From NCBI GenBank assembly GCA_946554335.1, contig CAMNSA010000001.1:186001-250000 (forward strand): a DNA stretch of 64,000 nt. Reading direction: 5' to 3'. The translations under genes and the position numbers were made by a program. Source of the stretch: an uncultured Neglectibacter sp. (GTDB lineage Bacteria; Bacillota; Clostridia; Oscillospirales; Acutalibacteraceae). Within the stretch, counting starts at the first letter, position 1, and each line of letters begins with the position of its first letter. The notes beneath the pieces are model-generated. The model saw nothing but the letters and a program-made list of their open reading frames with translations, was not told where the DNA came from and did no database searches. This document shows positions 19,325 to 28,152 of the stretch, in pieces.

Positions 19325-19367
19325 AGCAAACACCGGCGTGACGATTTTCGTCACGCCGGTGTTTGCT
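19325..19367. repeat. Long near-perfect hairpin at the terminase side of the prophage remnant
   Basis: AGCAAACACCGGCGTGACGA-ttt-TCGTCACGCCGGTGTTTGCT. Confidence 0.8.
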
Positions 19368-19398
19368 GTATGATACTTACGCCTTTCTCTTTGAAAAG

Positions 19399-20904
19399 CT
19401 AAAACTCTTCCCCGCTTCCTTCATCTCTCCCCCAGCGCAGAATCAAAAGCCTTTTCTCTTCCGGGGAGGCCCGACGGTAATCCTCCCGCATATCCGGGGT
19501 CCACCGGGAAGAAAAGCTTCTGTGGGCTTCCTCCATGGTACGGCAGTAATGGGCGATGGCCAGCGCCATGATGCAGTCGTCATGGGCGCCCTGCTGGGCC
19601 TGGGGCCTGCCCTGTTCATTTCTCACAAAGGTGAGCATTTCTTCCAGCGTGGCCCTGTCCTGTATGAGGTCCCAATGCTCCCGAACCTCTTCGATCAGCC
19701 CGGAAAGGATCAGGGGCCGGGTGACTGAGGTGGTCTTGAAGCCGTAGGAGCTTTTGGGCCTGTGGGTGAAGCTGTCCTCGGTACGGCGCACCAGCTGCCT
19801 GGGATAGCGCAGGCGCTCCAGCTCTCTTACAGGATAGGTGGAAAAATTGGTTTCCACGGCGGTAAACGCCTGATTGTACCACATCCCAAGGCAGTAGATC
19901 TGTCTAGCGTAAAGATCCTCGTCAAAGGAATGCCGCAGGGTGCAGACCTGTTCTCCTGTGGCGCTTATTAGCACCTGGGCGGTAAAAAAGTCGGAGCCCT
20001 CTCCGGCAGTGTCTCCGCCCAGCACATAGGAGACGCCGGGCTCCGGTTCCCGGTAAAGGGAAACGGGGCCGTCCTCTCTGGGGGAAAACCGGATGGTTTC
20101 AGGGTCGATAAGCACCTGACGCGCCTGCTCGTTATAATAGGTGTCAAAAAGGAATTCTCCCCGGGCAAGGGGCGCTTTTGCCTCTTTCAGGCGCTGGACT
20201 ATTTTTTCCGCAGGAAATACGGTCTGCCCCAATACGCCCCACTCTCCCAGACAGTAGACGGAATAGTAATAGGGGTCTGTCTTCCGATAGCGCTCTAAGG
20301 TTTTCCCATATTCCCGGTCCAGGAAGCGGTTGTCCCGATAGGTGGTTTTCAGTACGGCGGCTCTGGGGTCTTTTCTGTCAAAAAACCGTTTTTTCAGCCA
20401 GTGCAGGGCGGAGATGGGGTTAAAGGTGAGAGTGATCTGCTTCTGCGCCCCCTTTCCCCGCAGACGGATGTCCAGTTGGTTGAAATCGCTTTCCGTGATT
20501 TCGGAGGCCTCTTCTATCCAGATATCGGTGAGCTCTCCCTTTTGAAAGGTGACGGATTTCAGCTTTTCCACATCGTCAAGTCCCCGGAAAATAATGGAAT
20601 TCCCGTTTTTGCAGATGATGCGCAGATCCGATTCCGTACAGCGAAACAGGGAGGAGAGCCCCCATCCGGAAATGATCTGCCGGAACAGGGCGAAGGTAGA
20701 GTCCCGGTGGGTGGCGGCCACTGCCCGCACGGTCATGAGATTGCACATGGGGGAATCCAGGAGCTTGATAAGAAGGCGCTGAGCGGCAAATACAGACTTC
20801 CCGGAGCCTGCCCCGCCGTAAAAGATCAGATACCGGTGGCTCTGATCTCTCAGATAGGGAAGATAAGGCTCATTAAAGATTTTTTGCGGAATTTTTACCA
20901 GCAT
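19399..20904 (-). CDS. Phage terminase large subunit (PBSX/TerL type)
   Basis: FYGGAGSGKSVFAAQRLL (Walker A), WIEEASEI (Walker B), GGDTAGEGSDFF nuclease motif; start MLVKIPQK. Confidence 0.92.
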   Translation of the reverse strand: MLVKIPQKIFNEPYLPYLRDQSHRYLIFYGGAGSGKSVFAAQRLLIKLLDSPMCNLMTVRAVAATHRDSTFALFRQIISGWGLSSLFRCTESDLRIICKNGNSIIFRGLDDVEKLKSVTFQKGELTDIWIEEASEITESDFNQLDIRLRGKGAQKQITLTFNPISALHWLKKRFFDRKDPRAAVLKTTYRDNRFLDREYGKTLERYRKTDPYYYSVYCLGEWGVLGQTVFPAEKIVQRLKEAKAPLARGEFLFDTYYNEQARQVLIDPETIRFSPREDGPVSLYREPEPGVSYVLGGDTAGEGSDFFTAQVLISATGEQVCTLRHSFDEDLYARQIYCLGMWYNQAFTAVETNFSTYPVRELERLRYPRQLVRRTEDSFTHRPKSSYGFKTTSVTRPLILSGLIEEVREHWDLIQDRATLEEMLTFVRNEQGRPQAQQGAHDDCIMALAIAHYCRTMEEAHRSFSSRWTPDMREDYRRASPEEKRLLILRWGRDEGSGEEF

Positions 20905-21295
20905 CTTCCTCCTCCTCTCCCTCCGGCTGAAGCTGCACCTGGATGATGCAGGGGCTTTCTTCTTCCTCTTCCCGGTCAAGATATCCAAACTCGCTTTGCA
21001 GGATGAATTTGGCACCGGCGGAGGTCTCCCGGCGGTACAGCGCCTGAAGATTTGCCTCCTCTATTCTGGCTCTGGCTTTCTTCAGCGCCCGCCCCCGAGG
21101 GCTCTTGGGGCTTTTTGCCAAAGCCTCCCGATCCTTTTCCAGATCCTCCCGGCACAAATACCCCAAAGCAAAGGCCAGGCCTCCCATCGTGGGGAGAATT
21201 TCCTCTTTCCGGCAGCGGGCAAAATAGCGGTCGGTCAGCGCTTCTATTTCCGCTTCCAGGGCTTTTCCCCGGAGCTTATCGTTTTTTACTGTCAT
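20873..21295 (-). CDS. Terminase small-subunit-like protein
   Basis: TVKNDKLRGKALEAEIEALTDRYFARCRKEEILPTMGGLAFALGYLCREDL..., directly upstream of and overlapping terL; probable start MTVKND. Confidence 0.7.
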   Translation of the reverse strand: MTVKNDKLRGKALEAEIEALTDRYFARCRKEEILPTMGGLAFALGYLCREDLEKDREALAKSPKSPRGRALKKARARIEEANLQALYRRETSAGAKFILQSEFGYLDREEEEESPCIIQVQLQPEGEEEEDAGKNSAKNL

Positions 21296-21743
21296 TTTTC
21301 CCATCCTCCCATTGCTTTTTGATCTCTTCCAGAGCTTTCCCGTGGATCCGGTTGATCTGCATCCGGCTGTAAGTAAGCTTTTCGGCAATCTGATCGAAGC
21401 TTTGCCCCAGCAGATAGCGCCGCCTCAAGACCTCCTGCTGGAGGCCATCCGGCAAGGAGTCGATCACCTCTTCGATCTCCTTCATAGCAGCGCACCGTTT
21501 CTCAATAGAGCGCTCTATATCCGCGATCAGGTCCGCGATGGCTGAAACGGCTTTTGCCACCCGGTCTGAGGTGCGGGAGGTCTGTACTCTGTCCCCCAGA
21601 ATCGCCTGAGAAAGGCTGACCGCCTCCCGCCGAAGCTCTAAAATCTGCTCTTTTTTGCTTTCCATGCTGCGGCCCAGGTCCCGGTAGCGGGAGAGAAATT
21701 CCTTGGGAGTATCCCAGCTTTTCTTTTTTTCGTCCATTTGCAA
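21276..21743 (-). CDS. Phage sigma-like/ArpU-type (DUF1492-like) transcription factor
   Basis: VIDSLPDGLQQEVLRRRYLLGQSFDQIAEKLTYSRMQINRIHGKALEEI (sigma region 4-like HTH). Confidence 0.75.
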   Translation of the reverse strand: MQMDEKKKSWDTPKEFLSRYRDLGRSMESKKEQILELRREAVSLSQAILGDRVQTSRTSDRVAKAVSAIADLIADIERSIEKRCAAMKEIEEVIDSLPDGLQQEVLRRRYLLGQSFDQIAEKLTYSRMQINRIHGKALEEIKKQWEDGKNDSKKR

Positions 21744-21752
21744 GCTCCTTTC

Positions 21753-22112
21753 TCAGGCTCTGTTTTTTTCGGGAAGCTTTCCCAACAGCAGAAAATCTTC
21801 CCATTCCGGGAATACCTCTCTGAGGTACTCCTTTCTCACCTGCTTCATCTCTTCCGGATACTGCTGTTCCCGGCGGCGGTAAAGCTCCTTGACGGCCTGA
21901 AGCTTTTCTTTCTCACTGAGATAGGCGTCGCCTTCCCACCACCAGTGAAGGTAATAGTCCGCTCCCTGAGCTTCCAGAAAATCGGGAGAAAAGTCTTCTA
22001 TAACCGGTTCCGTCTGACAGTACTCCCGAAAACAGTTTCTGCAAACCCGGTGAAAGCCGATGATTTTCCCGTCGGGTGCATCCTCCCGGCAAACAATACA
22101 CCTTGTATCCAT
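21753..22112 (-). CDS. Small phage-type hypothetical with CxxC...CxxC
   Basis: MDTRCIVCREDAPDGKIIGFHRVCRNCFREYCQ; RBS AGGAGG upstream of ATG at 22112. Confidence 0.6.
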   Translation of the reverse strand: MDTRCIVCREDAPDGKIIGFHRVCRNCFREYCQTEPVIEDFSPDFLEAQGADYYLHWWWEGDAYLSEKEKLQAVKELYRRREQQYPEEMKQVRKEYLREVFPEWEDFLLLGKLPEKNRA

Positions 22113-22130
22113 AATTTTTTCCTCCTGTAA

Positions 22131-22210
22131 ATCAAGTATTTCTTGAATCAATTACATTGTATTATAGAATTACTTGATTGTCAAGAGAGATTATCAAGAA
22201 AAACTTGATA
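22131..22210. promoter_or_regulatory. Repeated operator-like sites between the divergent phage genes
   Basis: ATCAAG-TATTT-CTTGAA (22131-22147), CTTGA-TTG-TCAAG (22173-22185), TATCAAG-AAAAA-CTTGATA (22192-22210). Confidence 0.65.
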
Positions 22211-22350
22211 GTTTGTTTTGGATGGCTTATACTAATGATACGATCTGATACGATCAAGGTCAGTATCCCAAAATGACAGGAAAAGAAAACGGACAGCTCT
22301 GAGAAAGGCGGGCCGGGAAAGGAAACCGGCCCGGAAAGAAAGGAAACCTT

Positions 22351-23070
22351 ATGAGTACTTTAGGAGAGAGGATCCGCAAAGCGAGAGAGGAAAAGAACCA
22401 GCGCCAGGTGGACCTTGGCCGCATGGTAGGAGTCAGCGCCGCGGTGATCAGCAACTGGGAAAAGGATGTGAACCGGCCGGATACGGAGAAGCTTTGCCGC
22501 CTGTGCGACGCACTGGATGTGTCCGCCGCCTATTTGCTGGATTACTGGAAGGGGGAGAACCCCTATACCGACGAGGAGTTGGCGAGCTTAAAAAAATACC
22601 GGATGCTGGATGTGCACGGGAGGCAGGTGGTGGATCTGGTGCTGGATGCGGAGTATTCCAGAATGGCCCGCCATGAAGACGACAGCCTGGTGCACAGGGA
22701 CAATATCACCTATATTTCCTGCTATGATCTGGCCGTTTCCGCCGGTACGGGGGAGCCCCTGGGAGAAACCTACTATAAAAGCCGTCTGGAGATCCCCACC
22801 GAACGGGTGCCGGAGCAGGCCCACTATTGCCTGAGGGTCAACGGGGACAGCATGGAGCCCGCCTATCACGACGGAGATATTGTCTTTGTACAGCGCCTGG
22901 ACGGCTCGGTGCAGGAGGGCGAGATCGGCGTATTCATTTTAAACGGCGAGGGGTATCTCAAGCGTTTGGGACATCAGGAGCTTTTGTCTTTGAACCCCCG
23001 CTACGCCCCCATTCCCATTCACGCGTTTGACGATTTGGTCTGTCAGGGAAGAGTGTTGGGAAAGGTTTGA
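22351..23070 (+). CDS. CI/LexA-like repressor (XRE HTH + S24 peptidase)
   Basis: HTH LGRMVGVSAAVISNWEKDVNRPD; VNGDSMEPAYHDGDIVFVQR; GEGYLKRLG. Confidence 0.92.
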   Translation: MSTLGERIRKAREEKNQRQVDLGRMVGVSAAVISNWEKDVNRPDTEKLCRLCDALDVSAAYLLDYWKGENPYTDEELASLKKYRMLDVHGRQVVDLVLDAEYSRMARHEDDSLVHRDNITYISCYDLAVSAGTGEPLGETYYKSRLEIPTERVPEQAHYCLRVNGDSMEPAYHDGDIVFVQRLDGSVQEGEIGVFILNGEGYLKRLGHQELLSLNPRYAPIPIHAFDDLVCQGRVLGKV

Positions 23071-23107
23071 AAAAGATCGATGAAATCGGAATGATAAAGG
23101 AGAAAAT

Positions 23108-24178
23108 GTGATGGATCGGGAGTTTTTAAAGGAATTGCTGAGAACCTGTTCGGTCAGCGGCAGGGAAGAGGAGATCCAGAAAAAGGCTTTGGCTTTCGGA
23201 AAAAGCTTTGCCCACCGGCAGATAAGCGACCCCAGCGGGAACGCCGTTTCCGTGGTCAACCCGGACGCGCCCTGCAAGGTTTTGCTTTGCGGGCACATCG
23301 ATGAGATCGGCTTTGTGGTCACCCATATCGATGAAAAGGGGCTTGTGCATGTGGCAAAGGCCGGAGGCGTGCGGCCCCGGCTCTATGTGGGAGCGCAGAT
23401 GCAGATCATCCATGAAGGAGAAAAGGTCAGCGGCGTCGTGGCGGTGACGCCGGAGCTTTTAAAGCAGGAAGAGGTAAAACCGCAGGAGCTTTTGATCGAT
23501 ATCGGGGCCGCCTGTGAAGAAGAGGCCAAAAAGGCCGTGAGCGTAGGGGACCCGGTGTGTACGGACACCGAGCCCAAAGAGCTTCTGAACGATCTTTTCA
23601 CCGGCCGGGCGCTGGACGACCGCACCGGGGCCTTTGTGGTTTTGGAAAGCGCTAAGCTGGCCGCCCAGAAGGGGAGTGAGGCCGGCATCTATGCCGCCAC
23701 CACGGTGGGAGAGGAGACCACCGGCCGGGGAGCTTATTACGCCGCCTCCCGGCTTTCACCTACCTGCGCTTTGGCGGTGGATGTCACCTGGGCAAGCGAC
23801 GCCCCGGGCACGGACCCGGGAGAGACGGGCCACATCAAGCTGGGCGCGGGGCCTGTGCTGTGCCTTGGCTCCTCTGTGAATAAGACCATGAACCGACTTC
23901 TGGAGGAGACCGCCAAAGAGCTTCAGATCCCCGTGCAGTGGGAGGTGGCCACCGGCAGGACCGGAACAGACGGCGACACCGTAAATATGACGGGCGCCGG
24001 AGTCCCTATGGCTCTTGTCTCCATTCCCCTTCGGTATATGCACAGCAGCGCAGAGGTGGGAAGCTGGAAGGACTTAGAGGGCTGTATAGAGCTTCTCAGC
24101 GAATTTTTGCTGCGCCTTCCCAAAAAGCTTTCCGAGGGGATGTCTTTAAGTCCTCTCAACGAGGGAGTGGATTTTTAA
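23108..24178 (+). CDS. M42-family metallopeptidase (glutamyl aminopeptidase/FrvX-like)
   Basis: LLCGHIDEIGFVVTHID, GRALDDRTGAFV, TVGEETTGRGAYYAA, HSSAEVGSWKDLEG. Confidence 0.92.
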   Translation: MMDREFLKELLRTCSVSGREEEIQKKALAFGKSFAHRQISDPSGNAVSVVNPDAPCKVLLCGHIDEIGFVVTHIDEKGLVHVAKAGGVRPRLYVGAQMQIIHEGEKVSGVVAVTPELLKQEEVKPQELLIDIGAACEEEAKKAVSVGDPVCTDTEPKELLNDLFTGRALDDRTGAFVVLESAKLAAQKGSEAGIYAATTVGEETTGRGAYYAASRLSPTCALAVDVTWASDAPGTDPGETGHIKLGAGPVLCLGSSVNKTMNRLLEETAKELQIPVQWEVATGRTGTDGDTVNMTGAGVPMALVSIPLRYMHSSAEVGSWKDLEGCIELLSEFLLRLPKKLSEGMSLSPLNEGVDF

Positions 24179-24224
24179 CTCCAGGTAAGGCTTTTTCACC
24201 GGGAGAAAAACGGTATAGTTACAA

Positions 24225-24263
24225 GAAAACCGGAGAAACGCAAACGCGTCTCTCCGGTTTTGC
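24225..24263 (+). terminator. Terminator after M42 peptidase
   Basis: AAAACCGGAGA ... TCTCCGGTTTT. Confidence 0.7.
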
Positions 24264-24345
24264 ACTTATTTTTCGTTGGAAAAGTTTGACAAATAGAAAT
24301 TAAAATGATATTATTTTGATATCAAAACTCTGAGGAGGCAATTTC

Positions 24346-25362
24346 ATGACAGAAAAAATTCTTACCAATAAAAAGCACGGAATGGCCGTGTTGCTTCTGG
24401 AACTGGCGATTTACCTGCTCTTTACGGCGGGAGTGATCGTTTCCGCGGTGAATGGGTGGATCCCGCTGGTGGTGGTTTGCGCGGTGGTGCTGGTCCTTGC
24501 GTGGATCCCCCTGTGCGGGCTTCGGGTATTAAAGCCTCAGGAGGCGCTGGTGCTCACTTTGTTCGGAAACTACATCGGCACACTGAAGGGCGCGGGGTTC
24601 TATGCGGTCAATCCCTTCTGCACCTCTATCAACCCCGCCGCAGATACGAAGCTGGCCCAAAGCGGCGAAACCACTCCCTCAAAGTCCAGCGGAGGCCTGA
24701 CGCTCCTGGCCACGGAGAACGGGGGTGCGGTGTCTGTGGGTTTGACCAACAAGAAGATCTCTCTGAAAAACATGACCCTCAACAACGGTCGTCAGAAGAT
24801 CAACGACTGCCTGGGCAACCCGGTGGAGATCGCCATTGCCGTTATCTGGAGGGTCACCGACACCGCCAAGGCGGTGTTCAATGTGGACAACTATAAGGAG
24901 TATCTGTCTCTCCAATGCGACAGCGCTCTTCGCAACATTGTGCGGATGTACCCCTACGATGTGGCCCCCAATGTGGACACCACCGGGGACGGCCAGGCAG
25001 ACGAGGGGAGCCTGCGGGGTTCCAGTGAGACCGTTGCCCGGCGCATCCGGGAGGAGATCCAGGGGAAGGTGGCCGACGCAGGGCTGGAGATCGTGGAGGC
25101 CCGCATCACCTATCTGGCTTACGCCTCCGAGATCGCTTCCGTCATGCTCCAGCGCCAGCAGGCCAGCGCCATCATCGACGCCCGCAAAATGATCGTGGAC
25201 GGAGCGGTGGGCATGGTGGAGATGGCATTGGAGCGGCTCAATGAGAATCAGGTGATCACCCTGGATGAGGAGCGGAAGGCCGCCATGGTCAGTAACCTGC
25301 TGGTGGTGCTCTGCGGAAACCGGGACGCCCAGCCGGTGGTCAACTCCGGCAGCCTGTATTAA
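24346..25362 (+). CDS. SPFH-domain membrane protein
   Basis: Two TM segments, [79 protein letters not shown]. Confidence 0.88.
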   Translation: MTEKILTNKKHGMAVLLLELAIYLLFTAGVIVSAVNGWIPLVVVCAVVLVLAWIPLCGLRVLKPQEALVLTLFGNYIGTLKGAGFYAVNPFCTSINPAADTKLAQSGETTPSKSSGGLTLLATENGGAVSVGLTNKKISLKNMTLNNGRQKINDCLGNPVEIAIAVIWRVTDTAKAVFNVDNYKEYLSLQCDSALRNIVRMYPYDVAPNVDTTGDGQADEGSLRGSSETVARRIREEIQGKVADAGLEIVEARITYLAYASEIASVMLQRQQASAIIDARKMIVDGAVGMVEMALERLNENQVITLDEERKAAMVSNLLVVLCGNRDAQPVVNSGSLY

Positions 25363-25366
25363 GCCT

Positions 25367-25564
25367 ATGGCTGAGAAAAAACAGATCCCTTTGCGTGTGT
25401 CCGCAGAGTTGTACGCCGCCATTGCCGCCTGGGCCGAGGATGACTTTCGTTCTATCAACGGCCAGATCGAGTATCTGCTCACCGAATGTGTGAAGCAGCA
25501 TAGGAAAAACGGCGCATCATGCCCCAAGGAGCTGGATGTTCCCCCGAAGCTGGACTTTCCCTGA
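25367..25564 (+). CDS. Arc-like ribbon-helix-helix protein, partner of SPFH gene
   Basis: [44 protein letters not shown]. Confidence 0.8.
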   Translation: MAEKKQIPLRVSAELYAAIAAWAEDDFRSINGQIEYLLTECVKQHRKNGASCPKELDVPPKLDFP

Positions 25565-25904
25565 CAGAAGGAGGGGAACAACGGAACTGTCCCTTTGCGG
25601 CGGAGAGCTTCCTTGCCGCAAAAGGAGGAAAAGCAAGACTTCAATAAAGAAAGAGCCGCGAAAGGCAGAAATGCTTTTTCGCAGCTCTTTTTGCTTCTTT
25701 GTCTGAGAAGAGGAAAATTTCCTTTGATCCGGCTTTGACGCGGCCTATGCCAGATTTTGAGGACGCCGTGGCACAGCGCAGCGGAGCAAGCTATATTGTA
25801 ACCCCGAAATGTTAAGGACTCTGCCGTTCAGGCCCTCATCCCCACGAAATTCCTCAGAAAATAATAGATGCTGTTGCCTGTTCCGACAAAACACACGGAT
25901 GAGA

Positions 25905-25942
25905 AAACCCCCAAAGAAATGCAGATGCGTTTCTTTGGGGGT
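25905..25942. terminator. Strong terminator hairpin
   Basis: AACCCCCAAAGAAA-tgcagatgcg-TTTCTTTGGGGGTT, then AAAAGTTTTTT. Confidence 0.75.
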
Positions 25943-25965
25943 TAAAAGTTTTTTAGGGCTTACTT

Positions 25966-26121
25966 ACTTTTTCAGATACTCCACAAACCGGATGAGGATG
26001 GTTGCCACCTCCGCGCGGTTGGCAGTGCCCTTGGGGGCGAGGTAGTCCTTCCCTCCGCTCAAGCGCCCGGAAACAAAGCCGGTGGCCACCGCCCAGCTCA
26101 TGGCTTCTCGGCCCTTTTTCA
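25966..26121 (-). pseudogene. Orphan S-layer-homology (SLH) domain fragment
   Basis: Minus-strand reading VKKGREAMSWAVATGFVSGRLSGGKDYLAPKGTANRAEVATILIRFVEYLKK*, just past the stop of the intact SLH gene. Confidence 0.6.
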
Positions 26122-26122
26122 C

Positions 26123-27568
26123 TTAGGCGCCGGTCGCCGCATTTCGGTATAGGAAGGTGACGATTTGAGCCCTATTACAAACATTTTGGGGGGCAAAGGT
26201 GGTATCGTTTACGCCGATGGTAATGCCTTTTTCTATAGCCCAATCTACCGCGTCCTTATAAAAAGCATTTTCAGAAACATCTGTAAACTTTCCGGAATTG
26301 CTTGTTGCAGGTTTTCCTGCTTCCCGCCATAGAAAAGTGACGATTTGAGACCGAGTGCATTTTGCGTTGGGACTGAATTTCGTCTTGCTGGTGCCAGCAG
26401 TAATTCCCTGTTCCACTGCCCAGCAGACGGCTTTTTCATAATAGGACCCAGCTTTCACATCGGTAAAGCTAGAGCGTTCACTTTGTGGATTCGGATATCC
26501 AGCCGCCCGCCACAGGAAGGTGACAGCTTGGGCGCGGGTGCAGGATTTTTTTGGGCTAAAGCGTGTCATGTCAGTCCCACTGGTGATGGATCTCTCTACA
26601 GCCCATTTTACCGCGTCGCTATAAAAGGCGGTTTGTGTGACATCTGTGAAGCCGCTGTCAGATAGAAGCCAACTGCTCCAACTTAATTTTTGGTTTGGTT
26701 TTATGCTGCGCAGAATTTTGGGAATATCCTTTCTCAGTTCTTGGTATATTGAATCGTTGTATGCCTGATCCGGATAAAAGCTGGGGTATCGAGAGTTGGG
26801 GCAATAGAACCATAACCTCCCTTTTCTGCCGTCAACTGTGAATGTACCGATCACATCACGATATAAGAAAGGCATTCCAACCCAATCGCCCGCTCTTGGA
26901 AATGTAACAAACAAAGTAAAGAGAGAAGTTCCCTGATACTCGAAATTAATATAGTTATCCCGATTTTCTACACAAACGTCATCATGCATTATCCAGGATT
27001 CGGAGGGTTTTAGTGTGAGAATTGATTCTCCGGTGTCTACATATAGTTCATGGGAAAAGGACATAGCCGTCCAATCCAAATTAGGATTTAGTTCCACACT
27101 GCTCCGGATTGCGGAAATATCCTTTTTCATCTTTCTGTATGCTACGGCCTCCTCCGAGTTATCAGCAGCATCATATGGGGGATCGTAATATGGTTCCGAG
27201 AACAAAAGCGTACAGGATGGTTCCTCTGGGTCGAGTGAGACTTCTCCCAATATATGGATCCCTTCCCCGTCCCAGCCAAAGCTATTAAGGCTTATACGGA
27301 AAAGTTGGGCCTGCTCGGAATCACAGAAGCTCCAACTATACATATAGTAGTATTCATCTCCAGAATCGAAACTATTGTTTTCAGTAGTCACCTGTATATT
27401 TTTCCAGCTTGCAGGAAGATGAATCGTCAGAATGAGACCTCCTGTGTCCGTGCGCAGTTCATAGGGAGAGGAAGCTTCTAATTCTGCTTCGGCCGCGCTT
27501 GCCGAGAACGGCAAACATCCCAGCAGCAATACAAGAGCTAAAAATAAGCTGATCATTCTCCTACTCAT
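26123..27568 (-). CDS. Secreted protein with three C-terminal SLH domains
   Basis: Signal peptide MSRRMISLFLALVLLLGCLPFSASA; three repeats of FTDV..FYxDAVxWAVExGITxGT..TFxPxxxCTRAQxVTFLWR. Confidence 0.9.
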   Translation of the reverse strand: MSRRMISLFLALVLLLGCLPFSASAAEAELEASSPYELRTDTGGLILTIHLPASWKNIQVTTENNSFDSGDEYYYMYSWSFCDSEQAQLFRISLNSFGWDGEGIHILGEVSLDPEEPSCTLLFSEPYYDPPYDAADNSEEAVAYRKMKKDISAIRSSVELNPNLDWTAMSFSHELYVDTGESILTLKPSESWIMHDDVCVENRDNYINFEYQGTSLFTLFVTFPRAGDWVGMPFLYRDVIGTFTVDGRKGRLWFYCPNSRYPSFYPDQAYNDSIYQELRKDIPKILRSIKPNQKLSWSSWLLSDSGFTDVTQTAFYSDAVKWAVERSITSGTDMTRFSPKKSCTRAQAVTFLWRAAGYPNPQSERSSFTDVKAGSYYEKAVCWAVEQGITAGTSKTKFSPNAKCTRSQIVTFLWREAGKPATSNSGKFTDVSENAFYKDAVDWAIEKGITIGVNDTTFAPQNVCNRAQIVTFLYRNAATGA

Positions 27569-27593
27569 GAATTTCTACACTCCTTTTTGTGTT

Positions 27594-27714
27594 GTGAGGT
27601 AATACCTAACAAAGAATACCATAAGAGCAGAGAAAATTCAAGATAAATTTGTGAGATGATACCTAACATATTTTTACGCCCTTCGCGGGTACAATTTTGT
27701 TAGGTGATGACACA
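27594..27714. promoter_or_regulatory. Three copies of an operator-like motif (ACCTAACA core)
   Basis: GTGAGGTAATACCTAACA, GTGAGATGATACCTAACA and the reverse-oriented TGTTAGGTGATGACAC, between the SLH gene and the HTH gene. Confidence 0.65.
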
Positions 27715-27967
27715 CATGGAAAAACAGCATAAGCCACTTGAATTCGACAAGGATATTTACAACACGATCCGTGCCAATATCTGGCGGTACCGCAACGAGC
27801 AGGGTATGACCTCCGCGGAGCTTGCGGAACTGACCGGGCTGTCTCATGATTTTATCAGACAGCTGCAAAGCAACAGCAAGAAGACCTATAATTTTTCGGT
27901 GGAAACTTTCTATAAGATCTCTGTTGCGCTGGGTATAGGCATGGATCAGCTGGCAGAAAAGCAATAG
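27704..27967 (+). CDS. XRE-family helix-turn-helix protein
   Basis: IWRYRNEQGMTSAELAELTGLSHDFIRQLQSNSKKTYNFSVETFYKISVALGIGMDQL. Confidence 0.85.
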   Translation: MMTHMEKQHKPLEFDKDIYNTIRANIWRYRNEQGMTSAELAELTGLSHDFIRQLQSNSKKTYNFSVETFYKISVALGIGMDQLAEKQ

Positions 27968-28103
27968 TAGAAAAACGGAAAGGCTGAGCACCGTATCTTG
28001 ACCTTCTTTGTATCGAGTGATCGGGACTGCTTTTCTCCGCCGATTCTGTTGCCATCTCACTGTTTTCTGCCATTCCAATTTTTATAGTTTATCCTGCAAA
28101 AAA

Positions 28104-28126
28104 GGAACCGGCTAAAAGCCGGTTCC
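28104..28126 (-). terminator. Terminator of glycosyltransferase operon
   Basis: GGAACCGGC-tttta-GCCGGTTCC followed by TTTTTT on the minus strand. Confidence 0.75.
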
Positions 28127-28152
28127 TTTCGCACTCTTACAGCAAAAGCATA

